A stretch of 34,276 nucleotides of DNA. Origin: Agromyces seonyuensis. GTDB lineage: Bacteria > Actinomycetota > Actinomycetes > Actinomycetales > Microbacteriaceae. The stretch is taken from positions 1 to 34,276 of the forward strand of contig NZ_WSTA01000036.1 in the NCBI RefSeq assembly GCF_009789225.1, given 5' to 3'. Below, piece by piece: positions 16,900 to 25,766 of the stretch. How positions within the stretch are numbered: position 1 is the first letter of the stretch; each line of letters opens with the position of its first letter. Below the pieces are notes generated by a model that searched no databases, was not told where the DNA came from, and saw only the letters and a list, made by a program, of their open reading frames with translations. Made by a program: the position numbers and the translations under genes.

Positions 16900-18114
16900 T
16901 CAGGCGCCCAGCAGGATCTTCTGGAAGTCGGCCTGGTACCGCTGCTCCTCGGCGGCCGAGAGGCTGCGGAAGACGTGCGCCGTCGAGAGGGTCTCCTCGT
17001 TCGGGAAGATCAGCTGGTTCTCGGCGAGCTCGGGGTCGATCGCCGCGGCGGCCTCCTGGGCGCCGACGACCGGCGTGATGTAGTTCACCCACGCCGCGAC
17101 CTCGGCCGCGACCTCGGGACGGTAGTAGTAGTCGATGAGCGCCTCGACGTTGGCCTTCTTCGACGAGCCGATCGGCACGAGGAAGTTGTCGTTCCAGAGC
17201 GTTCCGCCCGCCTCCGGGATGATGAACTCCCACTTGTCGCCGGCCTCGGCGTTGATGACGGTGATGTCGCCCGACCAGCAGATGGCCGCCAGGGTGTCCT
17301 CGCTCTTGAGGTCCTCGAGGTACGAGTTGCCCTTGATGTTGCGCACCTGGCCGTCTTCGACCTGCTTCGTGAGCTGGTCGATCGCCGCGGCGAACTCGTC
17401 GTCGCCCCAGTCGCCCGCGATGTCGACGCCGTTCTGGAGCATGAGCAGGCCCATCGTGTCGCGCATCTCGCTGAGGACGCCGACGCGGCCCTTGAGTTCG
17501 GGGTTCCAGAGGTCCTCGACCGACTTCAGGCCCTGCGGCAGCTTCTCCTTGTTCCAGGCGATGCCCGCGAATCCGCCCTGCCACGGCACCGAGTACGCCC
17601 GGCCCTCGTCGAAGTCGACGTTCTGGAGCGAGGGGGTGAGGTTCGAAAGGTTCGGGATGTTGGCGTGATCGAGCTCCTGGGCGTAGCCGAGGCGGATCCA
17701 GCGCGCGATCATCCAGTCCGTGAGGCAGACCGCGTCGGCGCCGATGTCCTGGCCGAGCGCGAGCTGGTCCTTGACCTTGCCGTAGTAGCTGTTGTTGTCG
17801 TCGACCGCGACCTCGTAGTTGACGGCGATGCCGGTGGCGGCCGTGAACGCGTCGAGCGTGGGGTTGGCGCCCGAGTCGTCCTCGTCGATGTAGGCGGCCC
17901 AGTTCGCCCAGTTCAGGGACTTGTCGCTCGCCGACGTGTCGGCGGCGGCGGTGGGCTTCGCGCCGGCTCCGCCTCCCGCGCACGCGGCAAGGGCGAGCGT
18001 CACCGCTCCGGCGCCGGCGCCGGCGAGCACCGAGCGACGCGTCAGCTGCGATGCGCGCGCCTGAGCGATGAGGCGACGGATCATCGGGTCTTCGGGCATG
18101 GGCCGTCGGGACAT
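16900..18114 (-). CDS. potD: Polyamine-type ABC transporter substrate-binding lipoprotein (PotD-like)
   Basis: A 404-residue exported solute-binding protein. The N-terminus carries a twin-arginine motif (T-R26-R27-S-V-L) followed by a hydrophobic region and a lipobox L-A-A-C45, so it is probably a Tat-exported lipoprotein. The mature part has N-W-A-N-W-A-A-Y-I-D-E-D and later Y-S-V-P-W-Q-G-G-F and D-Y-Y-Y-R-P-E-V, which match spermidine/putrescine-binding proteins. The ATG at 18114 has GAGAGGAG 6 nt upstream. It is the first gene of the operon, with a promoter candidate at 18201-18229. The exact ligand, putrescine, spermidine or another cation, is not determined by sequence alone. Confidence 0.9.
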   Translation of the reverse strand: MSRRPMPEDPMIRRLIAQARASQLTRRSVLAGAGAGAVTLALAACAGGGAGAKPTAAADTSASDKSLNWANWAAYIDEDDSGANPTLDAFTAATGIAVNYEVAVDDNNSYYGKVKDQLALGQDIGADAVCLTDWMIARWIRLGYAQELDHANIPNLSNLTPSLQNVDFDEGRAYSVPWQGGFAGIAWNKEKLPQGLKSVEDLWNPELKGRVGVLSEMRDTMGLLMLQNGVDIAGDWGDDEFAAAIDQLTKQVEDGQVRNIKGNSYLEDLKSEDTLAAICWSGDITVINAEAGDKWEFIIPEAGGTLWNDNFLVPIGSSKKANVEALIDYYYRPEVAAEVAAWVNYITPVVGAQEAAAAIDPELAENQLIFPNEETLSTAHVFRSLSAAEEQRYQADFQKILLGA

Positions 18115-18200
18115 AACGGGCTCCTCTCGGGTCGACGCTCGTCTTCGCGCGTCAGGGGCGGTGTCGGAATAGTGCCATACTCCCGGCCCCGCGGACGCCG

Positions 18201-18229
18201 GATGTATCCGAATCGTGAATTCCGTGCAA
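18201..18229 (-). promoter_or_regulatory. Promoter candidate of the pot operon
   Basis: On the minus strand, TTGCAC (18224-18229) and TACATC (18201-18206) with a 17-bp spacer, about 90 bp upstream of the potD ATG. The region is more A+T rich than its surroundings. It occupies the 147-bp gap behind the FtsK-like gene; no clear terminator for the latter was seen. Confidence 0.35.
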
Positions 18230-18261
18230 CAGATCCGACGGATTCAGCACATGATCTTCAC

Positions 18262-21102
18262 TCACGCCACTGATTCCGCAGCCGAAGCCCACTGTTCCCG
18301 TCGAATCGCACCGCCCGGACGCAGCACCCAGATCTGTTCGCCGCCGGGGTCGAGGAGCGGGCCGCGGAGCGCGGCACGAGTGATCGCCCGCAGCTCCGCC
18401 GGCCCCGTGGCGACGATCGTCGCCGTGTCCCGGCAGCGCGCCGCGAGACTCCAGTGCACGGCCCAGGCGTCGGCGTCCCCGATCAGCGCAGCGGCGCCCT
18501 CCCCGATCTCCGGCGGCACCGGATCGGTCGTCAGCGGCGCGGCCGGCCGACCGGGATGGGCGGCCGCCCACCGCCGCAGGGTCGCCGCCGGCCGGGAGCT
18601 CGCGACGAGCACGAGCCCGTCGCCCGGCACGAACGTCGGGACGGGCGGCCGGGGCGGCGGCGGGCACGCAGCCGCACTCCGCGCGCACTGCACGTCCAGT
18701 CCCTTCCATCGGGCGAGACCCGGTCGGGCGTCCCGCGGCGGGGCCGCCTGCGCCCGGCTCCCCACGGCTTCCGCCTCGATCGGCCGCAACCGGAGCACCT
18801 CGCCGAACTCGTCGGCGAGACGAGCGAACGAACCCGGCAGCCGGGCGGCGGTCGCCGCGACCGCGATGCCCCGCGACGGCGCACTGCGCAGCAGGGATCC
18901 GAGCCGCTCGAGGAGTTCGGCGCGGGCATCCGGCTCCCAGCGGTCGGCGATCCGGTCGAGGTCGTCGATGAGGACGAGCGGCCCCGCACCGCGGGACACC
19001 GCTTCGACGCCGTCGAGGGCGTCGAGCACGTCCGAGACGGCGCTCGCCGGGCCGCCGAGGGAGACGACCGGTCGCGCGGCCGCCCCGGCCGCGAGCACGC
19101 CGAGGATCGTGCTCCGCCCCGATCCGGCCGCGCCGAGCACGAGCAGGGCGCCGTCGCGGTCGGCGTCCCAGCACGCGATCGAGCGCCGTTGCGCCGACGG
19201 CTCGTCCGCGAGGCCGACGGGGATGCCGCGCACGGCAGGCGCCTCGCCCGCCGCTACGAGCCCGGGCAGCTCGGCGAGGTCGACGAGCGCCGGCAACGGA
19301 TCGAGCCAGGGGCGACGCGGCCGCGGCGCGCGGGCATCCGCCGCCTCGATCGCCGCGAGATCGGCGCGCCCGGCGATCGCCGTCTGCACCCCGACCACGC
19401 GGCCGTCACCGGCGTCCACGACCGCACGGCCGGGCCGGTCCGCGGGCAGCGCGGCCGCATCCGGCACTCCGACGAGCGCGGTCGAGTCCGCCTCGGCGAG
19501 CACGCGCAGGCACACGCGGATCGGGCAGTTCGCGAGGACGCTGTCGCGGACGACGCCGAGCGGGCGCTGCGTCGCCAGGATCACGTGGACGCCGAGCGAG
19601 CGGCCTCGCGCGGCGAGATCGCCGACGAGCGCTCCGAGCTCCCGATGCCGCTCGAGGAGCGACTGGTACTCGTCGACCACGACGACGAGCCGGGCGAGGT
19701 CCTCCACGGGATGCGGGCCGAGCGCGCCGATCTCGGGCACTCCGGCTTCGGCGAGCAGCGCCTCCCGCCGGGCGAGCTCGGCGCGCAGGCTCGTGAGGGC
19801 GCGGTCGGCGCCGGCGTCGTCGAGGTCCGTGACGACGCCCACGACGTGCGGCAGCTCGGCGACGGGTGCGAATGCCGCCCCGCCTTTGAAGTCCACGAGG
19901 AGGAACGAGACCCGCTCGGGCGAGCGCGCGGCCGCCATCGCGGCGACCCAGGCGACGAGGAAGACGCTCTTGCCGCTGCCGCTCGTGCCCGCGACCACCG
20001 CGTGCGGGCCCCCGCGCACGAGGTCGAGTTCGAGTACTCCGTCCCGACCGATCCCGACCGCGGCGGGCAGGCCCGCCCGATCGCGGCGGTCGGCGACCTT
20101 CGCCCGCGACGCGGCGAGCAGCGGATCGCCGAACGGCACGCTCGCCGGGAGCTCGGCAGCCCCGGCGAGTCCCGCGTCGCGGGCACGCGCGGCGAACTCC
20201 GCGAACCACGCCGTGCACTCGGCGGCGGAGTGCAGCGACGGTCGGAACGGTCGCGGAGCGCCGCCGCCGCGCTCGATCCAGGCCGAGTCCGCGCTGTGGA
20301 GCCGCACGACGGTCCCGAGTCCGGGCGGCAGCGCCGTCGCCTCCGACGCGATCGCGATCACGCCGGCGGGCCCGACCGCAGCCTCCGATCGGACGACTGC
20401 GTGACGGTCGACGACGCGCACCTCCTGCCGGCCGGCGTGCGGGAGCGCATCGAGCATCCGCCACTCCGCCGTGCCGGGTCCGGCGAAGCGGATCGAGGCG
20501 GGACTGCCCGAGTAGGCGGCCTGCACGAGCACGCTGCGGGCGAGCGATCGGGCGATCGCCGCCGGGCCGAGGATGCCGAGGCCGTCGGCGAGCGGCACGA
20601 CGACGGGCGATGCGGGCAGCAGCGCCGCCTGCGCGACGAGCGCCCGGTCGACGTCGTCGACGGGATCGCCCTCGAGGCGGAGACCGCTCGGCGCCGGCCC
20701 GCTGCCGATCACGACGTCCGGCGGCCCCGCACTCCCCCACGGCGGTCCCGCGAGCCCGTCGAGGACCTCCCGGGCGCTGCCGGCCTCGACGCGACGCCGT
20801 CCTCCCTCAGCGACGAGGAACGCCTCGACCTGCCCCTCGAGGTCGCGGATCGCGGCGGCGCGGGCATCCGTCGCGCGCCGGCGACGTCGACGGGTCTGCC
20901 GACGGCCGTCGAGCATCGTCGCGAGGGCCACCACCGGCCCGAGCGCGGCGAACCACAGCGTCGTCGCGTTCCCGGTCGCCGCCCAGAGCCCCACCGCCGC
21001 GAGGGCGGGCGCGAACGCCGACAGCACGGGGAATCCGGGCGGCACCGACTCGGGCACGGGATCGGGGAGCCGGCGAGGACGATCCGGGGCGTCGAAGTGC
21101 AT
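18262..21102 (-). CDS. EccC/FtsK-like ATPase of type VII secretion style
   Basis: A 946-residue FtsK/SpoIIIE-family protein. Two membrane helices lie at about 24-64, then an Arg-rich linker. The first ATPase domain has Walker A G-T-S-G-S-G-K378-S, D-F-K-G-G-A-A-F and Walker B V-V-V-V-D477-E478. The second domain has G-A-A-G-S-G-R663-S-T, where the Walker A Lys is replaced by Arg, and L-V-L-I-D-D. A third, strongly degraded domain lies near the C-terminus (P-G-D-G-L-V-L-V-A-S-S-R). This layout is that of EccC/EssC, the motor of type VII (ESX) secretion. No WXG100 substrate or EccB/D/E gene is in the window. It is the last gene of the kinase-surface-protein cluster, 39 bp behind the transglutaminase-like gene. 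The start lacks a clear ribosome binding site. Confidence 0.85.
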   Translation of the reverse strand: MHFDAPDRPRRLPDPVPESVPPGFPVLSAFAPALAAVGLWAATGNATTLWFAALGPVVALATMLDGRRQTRRRRRRATDARAAAIRDLEGQVEAFLVAEGGRRRVEAGSAREVLDGLAGPPWGSAGPPDVVIGSGPAPSGLRLEGDPVDDVDRALVAQAALLPASPVVVPLADGLGILGPAAIARSLARSVLVQAAYSGSPASIRFAGPGTAEWRMLDALPHAGRQEVRVVDRHAVVRSEAAVGPAGVIAIASEATALPPGLGTVVRLHSADSAWIERGGGAPRPFRPSLHSAAECTAWFAEFAARARDAGLAGAAELPASVPFGDPLLAASRAKVADRRDRAGLPAAVGIGRDGVLELDLVRGGPHAVVAGTSGSGKSVFLVAWVAAMAAARSPERVSFLLVDFKGGAAFAPVAELPHVVGVVTDLDDAGADRALTSLRAELARREALLAEAGVPEIGALGPHPVEDLARLVVVVDEYQSLLERHRELGALVGDLAARGRSLGVHVILATQRPLGVVRDSVLANCPIRVCLRVLAEADSTALVGVPDAAALPADRPGRAVVDAGDGRVVGVQTAIAGRADLAAIEAADARAPRPRRPWLDPLPALVDLAELPGLVAAGEAPAVRGIPVGLADEPSAQRRSIACWDADRDGALLVLGAAGSGRSTILGVLAAGAAARPVVSLGGPASAVSDVLDALDGVEAVSRGAGPLVLIDDLDRIADRWEPDARAELLERLGSLLRSAPSRGIAVAATAARLPGSFARLADEFGEVLRLRPIEAEAVGSRAQAAPPRDARPGLARWKGLDVQCARSAAACPPPPRPPVPTFVPGDGLVLVASSRPAATLRRWAAAHPGRPAAPLTTDPVPPEIGEGAAALIGDADAWAVHWSLAARCRDTATIVATGPAELRAITRAALRGPLLDPGGEQIWVLRPGGAIRREQWASAAESVA

Positions 21103-21141
21103 GGCGGCAGCATCGCCCGCCGCCGACGGCGCCTCGGGGGC

Positions 21142-23472
21142 TCAGTCTCTCGCGCCCGCTCCCGCGTCGGCCGGCTCCGCTGTGGAGGACGGGCTCTCCG
21201 CGCGCTGGCTCTCACCGCCGAAGGTCACGAGCGACACCGTCGCCGCGAACCGCTCGCGACGGCTCAACCCGTTGCCCATGCGCTCCCGCAACCGGTCGGC
21301 GAGATCCCAGACCTCGAGCGCCGCCGCATCGGTCGGCGCCTCGGGACCGAAGAGCTGCCGGTCCACGACGGCGGCGAGCACCATCGGGGCGATGCCGCCG
21401 ATCTCCTCGGCCTGTTCGGCGCGTGTCGCGCCCGGCGTGACCCGCGCGCCGTAATCGAGTGCGGCGTCGACCGTCTCGTCCCAGGCGCCCTCGATGCGCG
21501 ACGGCGTATCGCCCGCGGTGCGGCGCAGACGGCGTCGACGCTCCTTGGCGAGCACGACCGCGGCGAAGGGCGCCGCTGCCAGCGCTGCGGCCAGCAGGAC
21601 GAGGAGCACGGCGAGGAGGATCGGGCCGACGAGCGCGAACCAGTCCGGCGAGTCCGGCCGCGGCTGGTCGGTACCGGCGTCCGTGTCGTCGTCGACCTCC
21701 TCGACGGGGGTGCCCGGATCCGGCGGCGGCAGCACGGAGTCGGGGTGGGCGATGATCATCGGGTCGTCCGGCTCGCGCGGCGGCACGGGGCGCTCCTCGG
21801 GCACCGGATCGAGGGCGAACCAGTCGCCCGAGACGTCCTGGACCTCGATCCACGCGGATCGGTCGCGCTCGTGGAACAGGGTCGCGCCGCCGGCGGCGAC
21901 CCCGCCGCGGTAGCCCACGACGACGCGGACCGGGAACCCGATCTCGTGGGCGAGGAGCGCCGCGGCCACGGCGTACTGCTCGGCATCTCCGAGCATGGGC
22001 ACCACCGAGGCGAGTTCGTCGATGCGGTCGATCGCATGTCCCGAGCGGCTCGGCTCCTCGTCGTCGCCGCCGTGGCTGAGGTATCCGGTACGCAGGCCGT
22101 CGATGGCGGCGGCGAGCTGCTCCCCTTGCGAGAGCGCCGCCCCCGCCGGCGCCCAGTCGAGCAGCAGTCGGCGGAGCGAGGACGGCACCTCGGCCGTCGG
22201 CCCGGAGGTGGAGTCGCCCGGGACGAGCGTCGCGGGGTCGCGCGGCGGCACGAGCACGGCATCCAGGCGATAGCCGTCGCCGGGCTGCAGGCCAGAGCCG
22301 ACGGCGACGGTGCCCGTCGCGGCCTGGACGAAGACCTCGCTCGCGAGCTCGTCCGCGCGGCTGCCCGTGAACTCCACCCGCTCGAGGTCGCCGGCGCTCG
22401 GCAGCCACGTGCCCGAATAGTCGAGGACCCGGACGTCGAGGGCGACCTGATCGCCCGCGGAATCGGACTGGTCGAGCCGGTACGGGACCCGCACGAACCG
22501 CCGTCCCCCGCCGGCGCCGGAGTCGCCGCCGATCGTGTAGACCACGCCGTCGTAGCGGTCGAGCGCCGCCAGCCGGAGCGGCACGCCCTCGGGCAGACCG
22601 GAGACCTCCAGGACCGGCTCGTCGCGCACGTCCTCCGCGAACGACGCGCGGTAGGCCGCGAGCGGGCTCGACTCCGACGTCGGGTCGAACGGCGGCTGCA
22701 CGACCGAGCGGATGACGCTCCGATTGCCCGTGGGCAGCGCCGCGGCACCGCCGGCGACGAGGGCTGCCGCGGCGACCATCGCGACGGCGCCGACGAGCCG
22801 CCGGACGCGACCGGCCGCACCGGAACGCGCCGCGCGGGCCGATTCCTCCGGTGCGCCGAGCACGGGCTCGATCCGGAGCCGGCGACGCCTGGTCGCCTCG
22901 ACGCCGGCGAGCCACGACGCCCCGGCCGCGACCGCCAGGAACGCCGCGAGGACGACGGCGTCGTCGCGCTCCGAGCCGAACGCGATGCCCGCGACGAACA
23001 GGACGAGGGGCGGCAGTACGGCGGTGCCGGGACGCGAGGTCCGCAGGGCGAGCCCCGTGGCGACGACCGCGGAGACGAGCGCGAGGAGGAAGTACGGCAC
23101 GAGCAGCGCCTCGAACGAGCCCACCGGGTCCGGCACCGACACGAGCCGCCGCCACGACGCCGCCACACCGACCACGAGGTCGACGAGACCCGCCGGCGTC
23201 GGCAGGAACCCGAAGGCCGCCTTGCTCGGCACCGCCGCCGGGACGCCGAGCACGAGGAACGCCCCGACCGTCACGAGAACGAGACGTCGGAACGACCAGC
23301 TTCCGCGAGCGCCGAGGAATCCGATGACGATGCCCGCTCCGACGGCGAGGACGCCCGCGAGGGCGAATCGCCCGGTCTCGTAGGTCGACCACCAGGGCAG
23401 GGACCCGGCGAGGTGCAGCACCGCGAGCCCGATCGCCGAGAACACGATCGAGACCGCGTCGCGGCGCATCAT
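21142..23472 (-). CDS. Transglutaminase-like membrane protein with a degenerate catalytic triad
   Basis: A 776-residue protein. Residues about 10-245 hold six or seven membrane helices; 250-605 form an extracytoplasmic part with the transglutaminase-like core; one helix follows at about 612-640 and a cytoplasmic tail with an A-W-D-E...P-G-A-T-R-A-E segment similar to DUF4129. This is the TgpA layout. In the core, the usual G-D-C-E reads G-D-A497-E-Q-Y-A, and the usual H-A-W reads S539-A-W; only Asp555 of the triad (A-L-D-P-V-P) remains. Catalysis is therefore unlikely, and a binding or structural role is more plausible. The start at ATG 23472 overlaps the DUF58 stop by 4 bp (ATGATG); the next ATG at 23469 is also possible. 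Confidence 0.85.
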   Translation of the reverse strand: MMRRDAVSIVFSAIGLAVLHLAGSLPWWSTYETGRFALAGVLAVGAGIVIGFLGARGSWSFRRLVLVTVGAFLVLGVPAAVPSKAAFGFLPTPAGLVDLVVGVAASWRRLVSVPDPVGSFEALLVPYFLLALVSAVVATGLALRTSRPGTAVLPPLVLFVAGIAFGSERDDAVVLAAFLAVAAGASWLAGVEATRRRRLRIEPVLGAPEESARAARSGAAGRVRRLVGAVAMVAAAALVAGGAAALPTGNRSVIRSVVQPPFDPTSESSPLAAYRASFAEDVRDEPVLEVSGLPEGVPLRLAALDRYDGVVYTIGGDSGAGGGRRFVRVPYRLDQSDSAGDQVALDVRVLDYSGTWLPSAGDLERVEFTGSRADELASEVFVQAATGTVAVGSGLQPGDGYRLDAVLVPPRDPATLVPGDSTSGPTAEVPSSLRRLLLDWAPAGAALSQGEQLAAAIDGLRTGYLSHGGDDEEPSRSGHAIDRIDELASVVPMLGDAEQYAVAAALLAHEIGFPVRVVVGYRGGVAAGGATLFHERDRSAWIEVQDVSGDWFALDPVPEERPVPPREPDDPMIIAHPDSVLPPPDPGTPVEEVDDDTDAGTDQPRPDSPDWFALVGPILLAVLLVLLAAALAAAPFAAVVLAKERRRRLRRTAGDTPSRIEGAWDETVDAALDYGARVTPGATRAEQAEEIGGIAPMVLAAVVDRQLFGPEAPTDAAALEVWDLADRLRERMGNGLSRRERFAATVSLVTFGGESQRAESPSSTAEPADAGAGARD

Positions 23473-24782
23473 GCCGCGGCTCCGCTCACGAGCATCCGGC
23501 GGAGGTCTTCGAGATAGCCGATCGTGTACACCACGACGCCGCCGAGCGAACGGACGGCGGGCTGGACGTCGGGGATGCACTCGACCACGACGACATCGAC
23601 CCCGGGCCCGAACTGGCCCGCGGCGGATCGCAGCTGCACGGAGGAGCGCTCCGAGCCGGTCACGAGGAACGCGAGGGAGACGGAACCGCCGCTCTCGGCG
23701 GCGACGCGAGCGGCATCGACGGGCGGGACCGCGCCCTCGTCGAGCTCGACGAGGCACAGCGAGTCGAGCAGTCGCTCTCGCGTGACGGACGGCAGGAGCG
23801 CCGGCCTGCCCGTCCCGCCGTCGCCGGGATGCGGCGCGGAGGACCAGAGGTCGACCGTCCGTCCGTCGCGGATCGCCCGCACTCCGAGGGAGCCGACGAC
23901 GCTCACGGCGAGTTCGAACTCGACGGCGCCGGCGAATCCCGACGGCTCGGCGTCGAGCACGACGGCGATGCGCGAGCGTCGTGTCTCCTCGAACTGCTGC
24001 ACCATGAACCGGCCGGTCTTCGCCGAGCTGCGCCAGTGGATGAAGCGGCGGTCGTCGCCCTGCTGGTACTCGCGCAGCGAGTGGAACGCGACGTCGTCGG
24101 TGGTCAGGTCGCTCGTCGCGACGCCCTCGAGGTCGTGGCGGAACCCGGCTCCGAGGGAGGGGATCGACAGCGTCCGAGGGTGCACGTGCAGCACCGCCGT
24201 GTCCGACCACACGATCTCGCGGCGCACAAGGCCGAGGGGGTCGGCGCGGACGGTGCGCACCGGTCCGATCGGGATGACCCCGCGTCGGTCGGTCGGCAGC
24301 GCGAGTCGCTCGTCGATGACGCCGCCCCGGGGCACCGGGGGCAGGCTGCGATAGACGACGCCGTCGCCGACCGGGATCTCGAGGCGCACGCCCGTCAACC
24401 GACGGTGGGTGCTCTCGGAACGCAGCACGACGGCGGCCGTCCGGCCGACGGCGACGCGATCCGCGGGCAGGTCCAGGTCGACGGCGGTCCCGCCGCGCCC
24501 CGCGAGCGCGAAGAGGGCGAGGACGAATGCGGCGGCGAGTCCGGCGGCCAAGCCGATCGCCTCCGCCCAGCCGAGCACGAGTCCGACGGTCACCGAGATC
24601 GCGGCGGCGGCGAGGAACCAGCGACCCGTCGACGTGACCACCGCGGCGGCGGCGGCGAGCGAGACGGCGAGGCCCCGCCGGGTCGCGCCGGCCAGGCGGA
24701 TCGCGGCGGAGATGGCGGCGGCCAGGGCCCCCTCGCGGGCGGCCCCGCTCGCCCGTGAGGTCCCCGGAACGGCCTCGGTCAC
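23469..24782 (-). CDS. DUF58 domain membrane protein
   Basis: A 437-residue protein with two membrane helices at about 50-95 and a long following domain. The DUF58 signature is clear: F-H-S-L-R-E-Y-Q-Q-G-D-D-R-R-F-I-H-W-R-S-S-A-K-T at about 233-256, then Q-Q-F-E-E-T-R and a V-V-L-D strand typical of a von Willebrand A-like fold. DUF58 proteins regularly accompany MoxR ATPases, which are thought to act on them as chaperones, and TgpA-type transglutaminases. That trio is preserved here. The start is GTG 24782, overlapping the MoxR stop (GTGA). Biochemical function is unknown. Confidence 0.9.
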   Translation of the reverse strand: MTEAVPGTSRASGAAREGALAAAISAAIRLAGATRRGLAVSLAAAAAVVTSTGRWFLAAAAISVTVGLVLGWAEAIGLAAGLAAAFVLALFALAGRGGTAVDLDLPADRVAVGRTAAVVLRSESTHRRLTGVRLEIPVGDGVVYRSLPPVPRGGVIDERLALPTDRRGVIPIGPVRTVRADPLGLVRREIVWSDTAVLHVHPRTLSIPSLGAGFRHDLEGVATSDLTTDDVAFHSLREYQQGDDRRFIHWRSSAKTGRFMVQQFEETRRSRIAVVLDAEPSGFAGAVEFELAVSVVGSLGVRAIRDGRTVDLWSSAPHPGDGGTGRPALLPSVTRERLLDSLCLVELDEGAVPPVDAARVAAESGGSVSLAFLVTGSERSSVQLRSAAGQFGPGVDVVVVECIPDVQPAVRSLGGVVVYTIGYLEDLRRMLVSGAAA

Positions 24783-25750
24783 CCCGCGAGCCTCGCCGAC
24801 GGCGGAGCCGTCTCGATGAGCGACTGCGCGATGATGTTGGAGGCGGTCACCCCGTCGAACTCCGCCTCCGGGTCGAGGATGAGGCGGTGGGCGAGCACGG
24901 GCTCCGCGAGCGCCTTGATGTCGTCGGGCACGACGTAGTGCCGGCCGCGACCGGCGGCGTGGGTCTTCGCGGCGCGGACAAGGGCGAGGGCGCCTCGCAC
25001 GCTCACGCCGAGCCGCACCTCCTCGGCCGCGCGAGTCGCGTCGACCAGTCGCGACACGTAGTCGTGGATGGTCGGGTCGACGTAGACGGAGCGCGCGAGG
25101 TCGGTCATCCGGACGATCTCATCGGCGCTCAGCACCGGATCGATGCGGAGCTCGTGCGGACGGTGGTCGGCGCCCGCGAGGATGCGCAGGGTCGACGCGT
25201 GGTCCGGGTAGCCGATCGAGGTCCGCATGAGGAAGCGGTCGAGCTGCGCCTCAGGCAGCCGGTACGTGCCGGCCTGCTCGATGGGGTTCTGGGTCGCGAT
25301 GACCATGAACGGCGACCCGACGTCGTGGCTGCGGCCGTCGACCGTCACCTGGCGCTCCTCCATGACCTCCAGGAGCGCGGACTGCGTCTTCGGGCTGGCG
25401 CGGTTGATCTCGTCGGCGAGCAGGATGCTGGCGAAGATCGGCCCCGGGTGGAACGCGAACCCTGCGGTTCGCTGGTCGTAGACGGTCACGCCGGTGATGT
25501 CGCCGGGCAGGAGGTCGGGAGTGAACTGGATGCGGCTCGTGGTGCCGGCCACGCTCTGCGCCATCGACCGCGCGAGGGACGTCTTGCCCGTGCCGGGGAC
25601 GTCCTCGAGGAGGAGGTGGCCCTCGCTGAGGAGCGCCGTGAAGGCGAGTCGGATGACGAGGCTCTTGCCCAGCAGGACCTGCTCGACGGCGTCGACGAGT
25701 CGGTCGAGGTCGCCCGCGAATCGGGTGGCCTGCTCCGGCGTCATGGTCAT
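24779..25750 (-). CDS. MoxR-family AAA+ ATPase
   Basis: A 323-residue AAA+ ATPase. Walker A is E-D-V-P-G-T-G-K56-T-S, Walker B I-L-L-A-D113-E114-I-N-R, then the MoxR-specific N-R-A-S-P-K-T-Q-S-A-L-L-E-V-M-E-E, sensor 1 A-T-Q-N-P and the R-F-L-M-R segment. MoxR proteins are chaperone-like and help assemble or activate partner complexes, often ones with VWA-fold proteins such as the DUF58 protein encoded next. The ATG at 25750 has GAGG about 6 nt upstream; a second in-frame ATG lies 6 nt further in. It is 16 bp behind the giant surface protein gene. Confidence 0.94.
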   Translation of the reverse strand: MTMTPEQATRFAGDLDRLVDAVEQVLLGKSLVIRLAFTALLSEGHLLLEDVPGTGKTSLARSMAQSVAGTTSRIQFTPDLLPGDITGVTVYDQRTAGFAFHPGPIFASILLADEINRASPKTQSALLEVMEERQVTVDGRSHDVGSPFMVIATQNPIEQAGTYRLPEAQLDRFLMRTSIGYPDHASTLRILAGADHRPHELRIDPVLSADEIVRMTDLARSVYVDPTIHDYVSRLVDATRAAEEVRLGVSVRGALALVRAAKTHAAGRGRHYVVPDDIKALAEPVLAHRLILDPEAEFDGVTASNIIAQSLIETAPPSARLAG

Positions 25751-25766
25751 GGGGTTCCTCTCGTCC

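Noticed and set aside
18115..21141. WXG100/ESAT-6-like small genes near the EccC-like ATPase
   Set aside because: I looked at both strands around the ATPase and in the gaps of the cluster and found no frame of about 100 codons with a W-x-G motif; such genes may lie beyond the window.
18454..23517. A 1687-codon plus-strand open frame opposite the FtsK-like and transglutaminase-like genes
   Set aside because: Arg/Gly/Asp-rich low-complexity translation without motifs, running across two real genes and their junction.
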